A DNA stretch of 64,000 nucleotides, taken from contig MAAR01000005.1 in NCBI GenBank assembly GCA_002162765.1, forward strand, positions 62,001-126,000, given 5' to 3'. The stretch's first letter is position 1. Each line of letters opens with the position of its first letter. The position numbers and the translations under genes were made by a program. Below are positions 9,396-18,396 of the stretch, piece after piece. This stretch comes from Flavobacteriales bacterium 34_180_T64. Lineage in GTDB: Bacteria; Bacteroidota; Bacteroidia; Flavobacteriales; Flavobacteriaceae. The notes under the pieces were generated by a model. It saw only the letters and a list, made by a program, of their open reading frames with translations, did not search any database and was not told the origin of the DNA.

Positions 9396-10205
9396 TTAAT
9401 TTTGTTTTGAAGGTAATCTGAAACTCATACCTGCACTTATTAATAAATCTTGCCCCTTAGTTATACTTGTTCCCACAGTGGCATCTAATTGGACATTATT
9501 AGAAATTAAATAGGTGAGTCCAGCATCCCAAAAATGATTGGCTTTTGAATTTTCTGGCACATCACCATATAATTCGGCGTAGGCTCCAAGTTTTTCTGTA
9601 ATACCTTGTCCAAAAGCAATCGTATAAACATAAGCCGCCTCAGAAGAGTCATCTCCCCAAGCCGCACCAAGATTATAGGATAGGTTAGAATTTTCACTCA
9701 AGGTATGGGCAAATGCAAATCTAAAATCAACTCCAGTAGTTTCTGGCTTATAATCATTGCTAGCTGTAAAAGGCAAATATAAATGGCCTAAAAATCCAAT
9801 CTCAGGAAAGCAACCATTCTCTTTCGCAATACTGGTTTTAAAACCGAATAGCAATGGATTGAGTCCGCTAGTTACATCATCGATAGCAGAACCATTGACT
9901 TTGGTTTTTCCTTCAACAAAATCCCAACCTAGACGTAACTCTAAATTATCAAGTAATCCGTAACGAACTAATGTGGTGTTAAACGTATAGGTTTCATTTT
10001 TAATAGAGTTTTCTTCAAACGATTCGTAAAATGCACCTGTTTCCACTTGTAGAAACCCTTTAGGAACAGCATTGGGTGATTCGGTCGCATCTGGTCTGTC
10101 TGTAATAAGCGCATCAAGAGGAGCATTCTCTTGAGCAATACTCATGCTACTTGTGGCAAATATTCCTAGAATGCAAGTGTAATTCAAAAATTTAAAGTGT
10201 CTCAT
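9396..10205 (-). CDS. Outer-membrane beta-barrel protein of the transporter (phenol MetA-like) type
   Basis: The protein has a cleavable signal ending in SMSIAQ, then the motif ITDRPDATESPNAVPKG and alternating polar/aromatic strands ending in SAGMSFRLP, as in the PF13557-type outer-membrane proteins. An ATG at 10235 is also possible but overlaps the regulator gene by 44 bases. The ATG at 10205 gives a normal signal peptide and a 14-base overlap. The gene lies between the regulator and the metal-binding lipoprotein, which suggests a pore that lets metal cross the outer membrane. That role is inferred from position only. Confidence 0.78.
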   Translation of the reverse strand: MRHFKFLNYTCILGIFATSSMSIAQENAPLDALITDRPDATESPNAVPKGFLQVETGAFYESFEENSIKNETYTFNTTLVRYGLLDNLELRLGWDFVEGKTKVNGSAIDDVTSGLNPLLFGFKTSIAKENGCFPEIGFLGHLYLPFTASNDYKPETTGVDFRFAFAHTLSENSNLSYNLGAAWGDDSSEAAYVYTIAFGQGITEKLGAYAELYGDVPENSKANHFWDAGLTYLISNNVQLDATVGTSITKGQDLLISAGMSFRLPSKQN

Positions 10206-10851
10206 TGACGTAGATAATGTTTGTGAAATCTTCATTTAATAATATAGTATTAGTGTTTATTGTAATTTGAGTCATTTTGTTTTTGCTGAATTGTTTTGAC
10301 ACTAAGATGGTATTCCCATATTTTAAGCCATGTTGGGCACAGAAATCAAAAAATTCTTTATCATCACTCATGAGACGTGAGATAACATAGCTCTGTCCTT
10401 CCTTGGCGTTTGATAGCGCAATTGAAATGTCTTTCGTAGTGATTTCACCGTTAGCATTTGGTATTGGATCGCCATGTGGATCGAATTGCGGATGCCCTAA
10501 ATAAGCACTTATTTTATCAGCTAATAAATCGGATGTTTGATGCTCTAGAAGCTCAGCTTCGCGATGGATATCATGCAATGACATATCGAACATTTTAAAC
10601 AAAAAAGCTTCCCATAGTCTGTGTTTACGTACGACATTAAGAGCCATTTTCGTGCCTTTAGCTGTTAATTTTAAAGCTTGATATTTTTCGTAATGCAGCA
10701 AATCTTTTGTGGCCAATTTTTTTGCCATGTCTGTGGCGGCCGCATTTGAAATGCCTAATTTTTTAGCAATGTTACCTGGCTTGGTATCATTGATATCATT
10801 CTTGTCGTTTTTGTAAATGGTTTTTACAAAATTTTCTATTGCTACTGACAT
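10192..10851 (-). CDS. DtxR/MntR-family metal-dependent transcriptional regulator
   Basis: The 219-residue protein has an N-terminal winged helix-turn-helix (AKKLGISNAAATDMAKKLAT). The dimerisation and metal-binding domain follows, with HREAELLEHQTSDLLADK and the downstream HPQFDPHGDPIPN motif, which is nearly invariant in DtxR-family repressors. The remaining C-terminal residues form an SH3-like FeoA-type domain. It probably represses the operon it heads when manganese or ferrous iron is plentiful. A 20-bp palindrome lies 20 bases upstream of its start. The gene overlaps the beta-barrel gene downstream, so regulator and importer are co-transcribed and autoregulated. Confidence 0.92.
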   Translation of the reverse strand: MSVAIENFVKTIYKNDKNDINDTKPGNIAKKLGISNAAATDMAKKLATKDLLHYEKYQALKLTAKGTKMALNVVRKHRLWEAFLFKMFDMSLHDIHREAELLEHQTSDLLADKISAYLGHPQFDPHGDPIPNANGEITTKDISIALSNAKEGQSYVISRLMSDDKEFFDFCAQHGLKYGNTILVSKQFSKNKMTQITINTNTILLNEDFTNIIYVNETL

Positions 10852-10870
10852 TTCGATTTGCTTTAATTAA

Positions 10871-10890
10871 TATTTAAGCAAGCTTAAATA
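10871..10890. promoter_or_regulatory. Palindromic operator of the metal regulator operon
   Basis: The sequence TATTTAAGCAAGCTTAAATA is a perfect inverted repeat with 9-bp arms and a 2-bp centre. It sits between the predicted -7 element (10896-10903) and the start codon of the DtxR-family gene, so a bound repressor would cover the start of transcription. Its length and symmetry fit DtxR-family sites. No second copy was noticed at feoA. Confidence 0.72.
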
Positions 10891-10895
10891 TTTTG

Positions 10896-10903
10896 CAAAT
10901 CTA
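10896..10903 (-). promoter_or_regulatory. Bacteroidota-type -7 promoter element of the metal operon
   Basis: On the minus strand these bases read TAGATTTG, an exact match to the Bacteroidota primary sigma factor -7 consensus TAnnTTTG. No good -33 TTTG is visible at the usual distance. Transcription would start about 7 bases downstream, at the edge of the palindrome. Confidence 0.5.
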
Positions 10904-10976
10904 ACTAAAAAAAATTAATCTATGAACTAAGTATTAGAATTATTAACTTCACCCATTATTTTTAAATAAGAGTTAT

Positions 10977-13004
10977 ATGAACCGTTTTTTTGTCTTTTTA
11001 ATTACACTAATTTTCACCCATTCTGTATTGGGTCAAGATGTGAAACTACCATTTCAACCTTTAGATGTTTTTGAACTAGAATGGGCCTCAGATCCACAAA
11101 TCTCTCCAGATGGATCTCAAGTTGTATATAAAAGAAATGGCTTTGATATCATGACGGATAAATCAAGAGGGAACCTTTGGATTTTAAACTCTGATGGAAC
11201 TTCACATAGAAAATTGACATCTAGAGAAGTTAATGAATCTCAAGCAAGATGGTCTCCAGATGGTGATAGAATTGCTTTTGTAAGCTCAACCGATCAGGGA
11301 TCTGAACTATACATGTATTGGATTAAAACTGGGCAATTTGCGAAGCTATCTCACCTTGAAAAATCACCAGGATCTATAACATGGTCACCTGACGGCAATC
11401 ACATTGCATTTACGATGTTTGTTTCTGAAAAACCTCCTGTAATAGTGTCTATGCCTTCTAAGCCTAAAGGAGCTAAATGGGCAAAGGCTGCAAGAATAAC
11501 AGATCGTTTAAAACACGAGCGTGATGGTGGTGGATATATGGCAACCGGATATACACATATTTTTATGATCCCTTCTAATGGTGGAACTGCACGTCAAATT
11601 ACAAGTGAGAATTATAATCATAGCGGTAGACTATCTTTTACACCTAATGGAAAAACGATTTATTTTACGGCAAATCGCGTAGAGAATTGGGAGTATGAAT
11701 TTAGAAATAGTGATATTTATAAAGTCGATGTTGATTCAAAAGTAATTTCTCGTATAACAATTGAAGCTGGGCCAGATTATGCGCCTATGGTTTCTCCTGA
11801 TGGTAAATCAGTTGCCTTTTTAGGATACCTAGATAAGGTTCAAGCACATCAAAATACCGTGTTAAATGTAATTAATAGCGATGGAGGTAAGCGTAAAATT
11901 TTATCACTAGATTTAGACAGAAGTATTAATGATATGCAATGGGATTCGTCTGGTAAAGGGCTGTATTTTAGTTATGATGATAAGGGAAATACTAAAATTG
12001 CCCATATTAATCTTAAGGGCAATATTAAAAAACTAGCTGATAATTTAGGAGGAACTACTATTGGAAGACCTTATGGAGGCGGATCATATTCAATATCGGA
12101 TAATGAGACTATAATCTATACGCATACACGTCCAGAATATCCTTCAGAATTGGCGGTTTTAAAACCAAAACAAAAATCACCAAAATTGATCACGGATTTA
12201 AATTCGGATGTTCTTGGCCAAAGAACTTTAGGGACTACTGAAGAAGTTTGGTACACATCTTCTTTTGATGGTCGAAATATACAGGGTTGGATTGTTAAAC
12301 CACCATTTTACGATGCAACTAAATCGTATCCAGTATTAGTTGAAAATCATGGAGGACCAATTTCGAATTATGGAGATCGTTTCTCTCCAGAGATTCAGTT
12401 GTATGCTGCAGATGGTTATGTGGTGTTTTATCCGAACCCAAGAGGAAGTACTAGTTATGGTGAAGAATTCGGGAATCTTTTATTGAATAATTATCCAGGT
12501 GAAGATTATAATGATGTTATGGATGGCGTTGATTATTTAATTGAAAAAGGCATTGTTGATAACAACAGATTATATGTTACTGGAGGAAGTGCAGGTGGCA
12601 TTATGACTGCTTGGATTGTGGGTAAAAACAGCCGCTTTAAAGCGGCTGTAGTACATAAACCTGTAATAAATTGGATTAGTAAAACCTTAGTTGCAGATAA
12701 TTATTTTTGGTACGCCAATTCCCGTTATCCTGGTCAGCCTTGGGAAAATTATGAGAATTATTGGAAATTCTCACCAATTTCTTTGGTTGGAAATGTTGAA
12801 ACACCAACTATGGTTATTGTTGGAATGAATGATTTACGTACACCACCAAGTGAGGCTAAACAATTGTATCATGCATTAAAGCTTAGAAAAGTCGAAACGG
12901 TTTTAGTTGAATTGCCAGATGCTTCACATGGAATTAATAAAAAACCAAGTAATTTAATTAGTAAAGTCGCACATACATTAGCATGGTTGAGAAAATATGA
13001 ATAG
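10977..13004 (+). CDS. S9 family serine peptidase (acylaminoacyl/dipeptidyl peptidase-like)
   Basis: The 675-residue protein has a signal peptide ending near LGQD. An N-terminal beta-propeller follows, built of PD40-type repeats (WSPDGDRIAFVS, WSPDGNHIAFTM, VSPDGKSVAFLG). The C-terminal alpha/beta hydrolase domain holds the catalytic Ser in TGGSAGGIMTAW, the Asp in GMNDLRTPPSEA and the His in DASHGIN. This is the prolyl oligopeptidase (S9) layout, probably periplasmic, cleaving short peptides. It stands alone on the plus strand, divergent from the metal operon. Confidence 0.93.
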   Translation: MNRFFVFLITLIFTHSVLGQDVKLPFQPLDVFELEWASDPQISPDGSQVVYKRNGFDIMTDKSRGNLWILNSDGTSHRKLTSREVNESQARWSPDGDRIAFVSSTDQGSELYMYWIKTGQFAKLSHLEKSPGSITWSPDGNHIAFTMFVSEKPPVIVSMPSKPKGAKWAKAARITDRLKHERDGGGYMATGYTHIFMIPSNGGTARQITSENYNHSGRLSFTPNGKTIYFTANRVENWEYEFRNSDIYKVDVDSKVISRITIEAGPDYAPMVSPDGKSVAFLGYLDKVQAHQNTVLNVINSDGGKRKILSLDLDRSINDMQWDSSGKGLYFSYDDKGNTKIAHINLKGNIKKLADNLGGTTIGRPYGGGSYSISDNETIIYTHTRPEYPSELAVLKPKQKSPKLITDLNSDVLGQRTLGTTEEVWYTSSFDGRNIQGWIVKPPFYDATKSYPVLVENHGGPISNYGDRFSPEIQLYAADGYVVFYPNPRGSTSYGEEFGNLLLNNYPGEDYNDVMDGVDYLIEKGIVDNNRLYVTGGSAGGIMTAWIVGKNSRFKAAVVHKPVINWISKTLVADNYFWYANSRYPGQPWENYENYWKFSPISLVGNVETPTMVIVGMNDLRTPPSEAKQLYHALKLRKVETVLVELPDASHGINKKPSNLISKVAHTLAWLRKYE

Positions 13005-13013
13005 TTTGATAAA

Positions 13014-13154
13014 TTAGTGACAGCCACAATTACCATCAGTGCCACATGCTTTTGTAGTTTTAGACTTGGGTTTCCATATAAACTTGCGTACTATAAAACC
13101 TATAGCTAAAGCTAATGCCGTAAAAACTAATATATTTTGAATGATAGGGTTCAT
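13014..13154 (-). CDS. FeoB-associated Cys-rich membrane protein (46 aa)
   Basis: A short frame on the minus strand starts at ATG 13154 with MNPIIQNILVFTALALAIGF. It has one membrane segment, a basic stretch KFIWKPKSK and a Cys-rich end ACGTDGNCGCH. This is the pattern of the FeoB-associated Cys-rich membrane protein family (PF12669). It begins 30 bases after the feoB stop on the same strand and probably forms a feoA-feoB-small-protein operon. Its role in ferrous iron uptake is not well defined; the Cys/His tail could bind iron. Confidence 0.85.
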   Translation of the reverse strand: MNPIIQNILVFTALALAIGFIVRKFIWKPKSKTTKACGTDGNCGCH

Positions 13155-13184
13155 ATTGAGTTTGTCGTTTTAAATTGTAACTCC

Positions 13185-15284
13185 TTATTTTAAAAATTGA
13201 AAAGCTATTAAAGCTACAATATACGCAAAAGCACTCATAATTATTAATTGTAGTGTAGGCCATTTCCAACTATTAGTTTCGCGTTTTACTATTGCAAGTG
13301 TACTCATACATTGCATTGCAAAGGCATAAAAAAGCAGTAATGATATACCTGATGCAAAATTAAATAAAGGGCCACCTAGAATAGGGTTTATTTCAGAAGC
13401 CATCCTATTTTTTATAGTATCTTCATCGTTGTTTCCAACACTATAAATAGTAGCTAAAGTACCCACAAAAACCTCTCTAGCTGCGAAGGAACTCACAATT
13501 GCAATTCCAATTTTCCAATCATAGCCTAAAGGTCTAATGGTAGGTTCAATAGCTCTTCCAGTAATCCCTATAAATGAATGTTCTAATTTATGTGAAGCTA
13601 TTTTTTGATGTATTTCATCTTCAGATAAATGTTGAGATGCATATTGTGTTTTTACTATGCTTTCTGCATTATTGAACTCTTCTCCAGGGCCATATGATGC
13701 TAAAAACCACAACACGATTGAGATTGCTAAAATGATTTTACCGGCTCCAAATACGAAAGATTTAGTTTTCTCAAGAACAGTGAGTGCAACATTTTTAAAC
13801 ATCGGTAATTTGTAGTTTGGCATTTCTACAACGAAAAATGTTTTGCTTTTAATTTTCAATATTTTATTTAAGATATATGCAGATACTATAGCAGCTCCAA
13901 ATCCTATTAAATATAATAGCATCAGTGTTAATGCCTGATAGCTTAAGCCAATAAAACGACCTTCAGGAATTACCAACGAAATAATAATTAAATACACAGG
14001 GAGTCTTGCTGAACAGGTTGTAAAAGGCGTTACCAAAATGGTAATAAGGCGCTCTTTCCAGCTTTCTATATTACGAGTTGCCATAATGGCTGGGATAGCG
14101 CAAGCTGTACCAGATATTAACGGCACTACGCTTTTGCCACTTAACCCAAAGCGTCGCATAATTCTATCCATTAAAAATACAACACGACTCATATATCCAC
14201 TTTCTTCGAGAACAGAAATGAATAAAAATAGGAATGCAATTTGCGGTATAAATATCACTATACCGCCTAAACCGGGAATAATGCCTTCAGCTAATAGATT
14301 TGTAAATGCTCCTTGAGGCATTATTTGTTTTACCCATTCGCTTAAAGAGGCAAAGGCACTATCGATAAAATCCATTGGGACACTGGACCAATCGTAAATA
14401 GCTTGAAAAATGGTGAGCAAAATGATTCCGAAAATGACATAACCCCAAACTTTATGCGTCAAAATTCTGTCAAATTGAATACGTAAATCTTTAGCATTTT
14501 TCAGGTCAATAGTTTGGCCTCCCTTTAGAACTTCGTTTATAAATTGATAGCGTTTTATGGTTTCCTTTTGCTGCAGTCGTTTTAAATCGCTTTTTGTTTT
14601 GGTCTTGAAGCTTGAAATAGCTTCCATTTCATTTCTATCGGTTTTCCCAAAATTAACATCTTGAGTTATAACCAACCAGAGTTTATATAATAATTGATTT
14701 GGAAAAGCTTTCCGTAAATTATCAAAGTAACCTGGATCGATTTCCGAAGCATTCATACATGGGGTACTGGAAATATCTTTATAGTTAGAAATCAATTCTT
14801 TTAACTCCGATATACCTTTATTTTTTCGAGTACTTATCAGGGCAATTTTAGTGTTAAGTTTTGCCTCTAAATACGCGATGTCTAAAGAAATCCCTTTGTA
14901 ACGCATCCGGTCTGACATATTAATGACCAAGATTGTTGGAATCTCTAAATCTTTAATTTGTGTAAATAAAAGAAGGTTACGTTTTAAATTTTCAACATCG
15001 CTAACAACAACAGCGATGTCAGGGAAATCTTTGTCATTTTTATTTAACAATAATTCTATAACTACATTTTCATCTAATGAAGACGCATTTAAACTGTAGG
15101 TACCGGGTAAATCTATAATGTGTGCTTTGACGCCTCGTGGCAACTTGCAAATTCCTTCTTTTTTTTCAACAGTTATTCCTGGATAATTACCTACTTTTTG
15201 GTTTAAACCAGTCAATGCATTGAATACAGAAGTTTTACCTGTGTTTGGGTTTCCAATTAGGGCAACATTGATCTGCTTACTCAT
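13185..15284 (-). CDS. feoB: Ferrous iron transport protein B
   Basis: The 699-residue protein starts with a G domain (G1 GNPNTGKTS at 11-19, G3 DLPGTYSL, G4 NMSD) and a helical GDI-like region. Two Gate-type membrane modules follow, with the conserved ESGYMSRVVFLMDRIMRRFG and GTACAIPAIMATR motifs and the later FAAREVFVGTLATIY. This is the standard FeoB architecture for Fe2+ import across the inner membrane. The start overlaps the feoA stop by 8 bases, so the two are translated together. Confidence 0.97.
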   Translation of the reverse strand: MSKQINVALIGNPNTGKTSVFNALTGLNQKVGNYPGITVEKKEGICKLPRGVKAHIIDLPGTYSLNASSLDENVVIELLLNKNDKDFPDIAVVVSDVENLKRNLLLFTQIKDLEIPTILVINMSDRMRYKGISLDIAYLEAKLNTKIALISTRKNKGISELKELISNYKDISSTPCMNASEIDPGYFDNLRKAFPNQLLYKLWLVITQDVNFGKTDRNEMEAISSFKTKTKSDLKRLQQKETIKRYQFINEVLKGGQTIDLKNAKDLRIQFDRILTHKVWGYVIFGIILLTIFQAIYDWSSVPMDFIDSAFASLSEWVKQIMPQGAFTNLLAEGIIPGLGGIVIFIPQIAFLFLFISVLEESGYMSRVVFLMDRIMRRFGLSGKSVVPLISGTACAIPAIMATRNIESWKERLITILVTPFTTCSARLPVYLIIISLVIPEGRFIGLSYQALTLMLLYLIGFGAAIVSAYILNKILKIKSKTFFVVEMPNYKLPMFKNVALTVLEKTKSFVFGAGKIILAISIVLWFLASYGPGEEFNNAESIVKTQYASQHLSEDEIHQKIASHKLEHSFIGITGRAIEPTIRPLGYDWKIGIAIVSSFAAREVFVGTLATIYSVGNNDEDTIKNRMASEINPILGGPLFNFASGISLLLFYAFAMQCMSTLAIVKRETNSWKWPTLQLIIMSAFAYIVALIAFQFLK

Positions 15285-15510
15285 TAGTAATTTCTATTTT
15301 GATGTGAATAGCAGTTTCTTTTCTAATAGCTAAATGTGTTCCGTTAATATTCAGATACATGGGATCCGCAAATGGAGCAACTTGTACAAGTTCAACAGAA
15401 TTACCAGGTAAACATCCCATTTCCAAAAGTTTTAATGGAACATGTATTGATGAAACATCAGTAATAATGCCGTGTTCTCCTCTTTTTAAATGTGCTAATG
15501 TGACCTCCAA
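15277..15510 (-). CDS. feoA: Ferrous iron transport protein A
   Basis: This 77-residue protein is of the FeoA SH3-like fold, with LKRGEHGIITDV and PLKLLEMGCLPGN followed by the NINGTHLAIRKETA core. It supports the FeoB GTPase. No in-frame ATG exists before residue 31 and there is a stop just upstream, so translation most likely begins at the TTG at 15510. A GGAGG sits unusually just after that codon, leaving some doubt over the first residues. It is first in the feoAB operon, behind a TATTTTTG promoter element. Confidence 0.92.
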   Translation of the reverse strand: MEVTLAHLKRGEHGIITDVSSIHVPLKLLEMGCLPGNSVELVQVAPFADPMYLNINGTHLAIRKETAIHIKIEITNE

Positions 15511-15536
15511 GCTTATTTAGATTGATTTTAAAGAAG

Positions 15537-15544
15537 CAAAAATA
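15537..15544 (-). promoter_or_regulatory. -7 promoter element of feoAB
   Basis: The minus strand reads TATTTTTG, matching TAnnTTTG. The expected transcription start is about 20 bases before the feoA start. It lies just after the terminator of the SCO gene, so feoAB has its own promoter. Confidence 0.45.
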
Positions 15545-15561
15545 ATGTAAAAATATAGGGT

Positions 15562-15588
15562 AAAAAAATAGTTGCTATAAAACTATTT
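15562..15588 (-). terminator. Hairpin terminator of the SCO family gene
   Basis: The inverted repeat AAATAGTT (15566-15573) and AACTATTT (15581-15588) has a 7-base loop and spans the stop codon of the SCO gene. On the minus strand it is followed by a run of T residues. Confidence 0.6.
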
Positions 15589-16254
15589 GGATTCTTTTTT
15601 TAAGATTTTTATGTCTCCGAGTAAGCGCTCAATATCCTCAGCTTTCGTACCATCATAAAACCCTCTAATTTGGCGTTTTTTGTCAATGAGCATAAAGTTT
15701 TCGGTATGAATCATATCATAGGCGTCTCCATTGCCATTATCTTTTACTGCGAGGTAGCTTTTTCTAGCAAGTTCATAAATATGTTTTTTATCACCAGTTA
15801 CAAGATTCCACTTTTTGTCATCAACACCTTTTTTTATGGCATAACGTTTAAGTTGTGCTACCGAATCTATTTCTGGTGTTACAGAATGCGATAATAACAT
15901 AACCTCATTATCAGAGATGATTTCTTTTTGAATCAAAGCCATATGATCTGTCATAATTGGACAAATTGTTTGACAGGTAGTGAAAAAGAAATCTGCCACA
16001 TAAATTTTGTCCTTATAATCATTTTGTGTAATGGTATTACCATTCTGATTCAAAAGACTAAAATCTGCAATTTTATGGTATTTACTAACATGTTGAATAG
16101 TGCTATCTACCATTTCAAAATTTACTTTAGCAGGCTGATAAATAGGAAGCGGCTTCTCAACATTTAAAATGGAATAAAAAATTGAAATGATAATTATAGA
16201 TAATATCAGTAAAACAATTCCGAAGTATTTATAGTCTTTAAAAAAAGTAAGCAT
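15583..16254 (-). CDS. SCO1/SenC family protein
   Basis: The start is the ATG at 16254; a TTG two codons upstream is less likely. The 223-residue protein has one N-terminal membrane anchor (about residues 11-30) and a thioredoxin-like domain with the copper-binding CXXXC motif at Cys94-Cys98 (CQTIC) and the distal His in DMIHTENF. SCO proteins deliver copper to the CuA site of cytochrome oxidase or act as thiol reductases. No oxidase genes are nearby, so the target is unknown. Confidence 0.9.
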   Translation of the reverse strand: MLTFFKDYKYFGIVLLILSIIIISIFYSILNVEKPLPIYQPAKVNFEMVDSTIQHVSKYHKIADFSLLNQNGNTITQNDYKDKIYVADFFFTTCQTICPIMTDHMALIQKEIISDNEVMLLSHSVTPEIDSVAQLKRYAIKKGVDDKKWNLVTGDKKHIYELARKSYLAVKDNGNGDAYDMIHTENFMLIDKKRQIRGFYDGTKAEDIERLLGDIKILKKESK

Positions 16255-16381
16255 TTGCAAGTGTTTTAAGCCTTAATTGTAAGATTTGAATACAAAAATA
16301 CGACAGATTAATGATAAAATAAGTACTTTTATCGAGCTAATTTGTTTGTAATGAACAACAAAAAGAGAAAAATTAAAACTA

Positions 16382-18319
16382 ATGAAAACAGTTCTACCTT
16401 TTATATTTTGTGCACTATCTATTACTGCTCTCGGACAAGATTTTAATGAAACCTTAAATACAATACGTGAGTCAGAGGCAAAATCGGCACTAAATCAAAT
16501 AATGCATCGCGCAAATTTAAACACTGGGAATTATGATTTAAAATACCATCGTTTAGAGTTTGACATAGATCCTGCCGTAGCTTTTATAACTGGTGATGTT
16601 ACTACATATTTTGAAGCTAAAGAAGATTTAACGGAGATTACTTTTGATATGGCTGATAATTTAATCGTTTCCCAAGTGATGCAACGCGGAAATCCATTGG
16701 CATATACTCAAAACACAGATGATGAATTGGTGGTCACTTTAGGAGCGACCCAAAATATGGGCGTTTTAGACTCATTAACAATTAGTTATTCTGGTAATCC
16801 TGTTAGCTCTGGTTTTGGATCATTTGAACAAAACACGCATAGTGGAGATCCTATTATTTGGACCTTGTCAGAGCCTTATGGAGCAAAAGGATGGTGGCCA
16901 TGTAAGCAAGATTTAAATGATAAAATAGATTCTATTGATGTGTACCTTACAACACCTCAATTTAATCCGTCAAGTGAAGAATATATTTCCGTTGCTAATG
17001 GATTAGAGCAAAGTCAAACAGTAAACGGATCTGACAAAACCACACATTTTAAACACCGTTATGCAATTCCAGCATACTTGATCGCATTTGCAGTCACAAA
17101 TTATGAAGTCTATACGCATCAAGTTAGTAATAATGGAAACCCGTTCGATATTGTGAATTATGTGTATCCAGAAAGTTTGATTTCTGCTCAAACTAATACG
17201 CCTGTAACAGTGGATATAATGAATTTATATACCAATTTATTTGAAGAATACCCTTTCGCAAATGAGAAATATGGTCATGCCCAGTTTGGATGGGGAGGAG
17301 GAATGGAACATACTACGGTTTCATTTATGGGAAGTTTTGGACGTAATTTGATTGCGCACGAACTAGGTCATCAATGGTTCGGGGATAAAATAACATGCGG
17401 GAGTTGGAAAGATATTTGGCTAAATGAAGGTTTTGCAACATATATGTCAGGATTGGTGATTGAAAATCTAGATACGAATGCTGATTTTACAATTTGGAAA
17501 CAACAACGGACAAATTCAATAACGTCTCTTCCAGATGGAACAGTTTATTTGGCAGACTCTGATACGACAAGTGTAGGCAGAATTTTTTCTGGAAGACTTT
17601 CTTATAATAAAGGTGCCATGGTGCTTCATATGCTTAGAAAAAAAATTGGTGACACTGATTTCTTCCAAGGCATGCAGAATTATCTAAACGATGCAAATCA
17701 TGCATATGACTATGCAAAAACAGAGGACTATATAGCTATAATGGAAGCTGCAAGTGGTGAGAATTTATCAGAATTCTTTAGCGACTGGTTATATAATCAT
17801 GGCTATCCGAGTTATCTTATTGAATGGAACCAACCTACAGGAGATCAAGTATCAATTCGAATAAACCAAACCCAGAGCGATCCTTCGGTGAGTTATTTTG
17901 AAGCTCCAGTGCCATTGCGATTTATTGGAACTATGGGTGAAGAATTGGATGTTGTTTTAAATAATAGTGTGAACCAAGAGGAGTTTTTGAATGCGGTAAC
18001 GTTTACGGTTCAAAATGTTATATTTGATCCTGAAGCAGATTTAATTTCAAGAAATAATAATGTCTCACTAAGTATAAATCAACCTAATCTAGAACAGGAA
18101 CTCGTTCTTTTTCCGAATCCAGCATCTCAAAGTATTACTATATTAAAACCAGACAGTTTAGATATTGCAGAGATTAGAGTATACAATAATTTAGGACAGT
18201 TGGTATTAAAATCAACTTGGAATTCGAGTATCGATGTTTCTGAATGGTCTTCTGGCTTATTTTTTGTACAGCTTCAAACTAACCAAGGGGTAATTAATAA
18301 ATCGCTGTTAAAAAATTAG
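16382..18319 (+). CDS. M1 family aminopeptidase with T9SS sorting domain
   Basis: The 645-residue protein has a signal peptide (ending LGQD). The M1 gluzincin core carries GGGMEH at 305-310, the zinc site HELGH at 326-330 and the third ligand Glu349 in NEGFATY. The substrate motif is GGMEH rather than the canonical GAMEN. The last ~70 residues (VLFPNPASQSITI to the C-terminus) are a type A T9SS sorting domain, so the enzyme is exported through the outer membrane and is extracellular or cell-surface. It stands alone between divergent and parallel neighbours. Confidence 0.93.
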   Translation: MKTVLPFIFCALSITALGQDFNETLNTIRESEAKSALNQIMHRANLNTGNYDLKYHRLEFDIDPAVAFITGDVTTYFEAKEDLTEITFDMADNLIVSQVMQRGNPLAYTQNTDDELVVTLGATQNMGVLDSLTISYSGNPVSSGFGSFEQNTHSGDPIIWTLSEPYGAKGWWPCKQDLNDKIDSIDVYLTTPQFNPSSEEYISVANGLEQSQTVNGSDKTTHFKHRYAIPAYLIAFAVTNYEVYTHQVSNNGNPFDIVNYVYPESLISAQTNTPVTVDIMNLYTNLFEEYPFANEKYGHAQFGWGGGMEHTTVSFMGSFGRNLIAHELGHQWFGDKITCGSWKDIWLNEGFATYMSGLVIENLDTNADFTIWKQQRTNSITSLPDGTVYLADSDTTSVGRIFSGRLSYNKGAMVLHMLRKKIGDTDFFQGMQNYLNDANHAYDYAKTEDYIAIMEAASGENLSEFFSDWLYNHGYPSYLIEWNQPTGDQVSIRINQTQSDPSVSYFEAPVPLRFIGTMGEELDVVLNNSVNQEEFLNAVTFTVQNVIFDPEADLISRNNNVSLSINQPNLEQELVLFPNPASQSITILKPDSLDIAEIRVYNNLGQLVLKSTWNSSIDVSEWSSGLFFVQLQTNQGVINKSLLKN

Positions 18320-18396
18320 CGATTACTTAGGCAATTGTTTTCTAAATGCTCCTAAAACATTACTTTTGGGCCTTATAATTTTTTGACTAAAGATAC

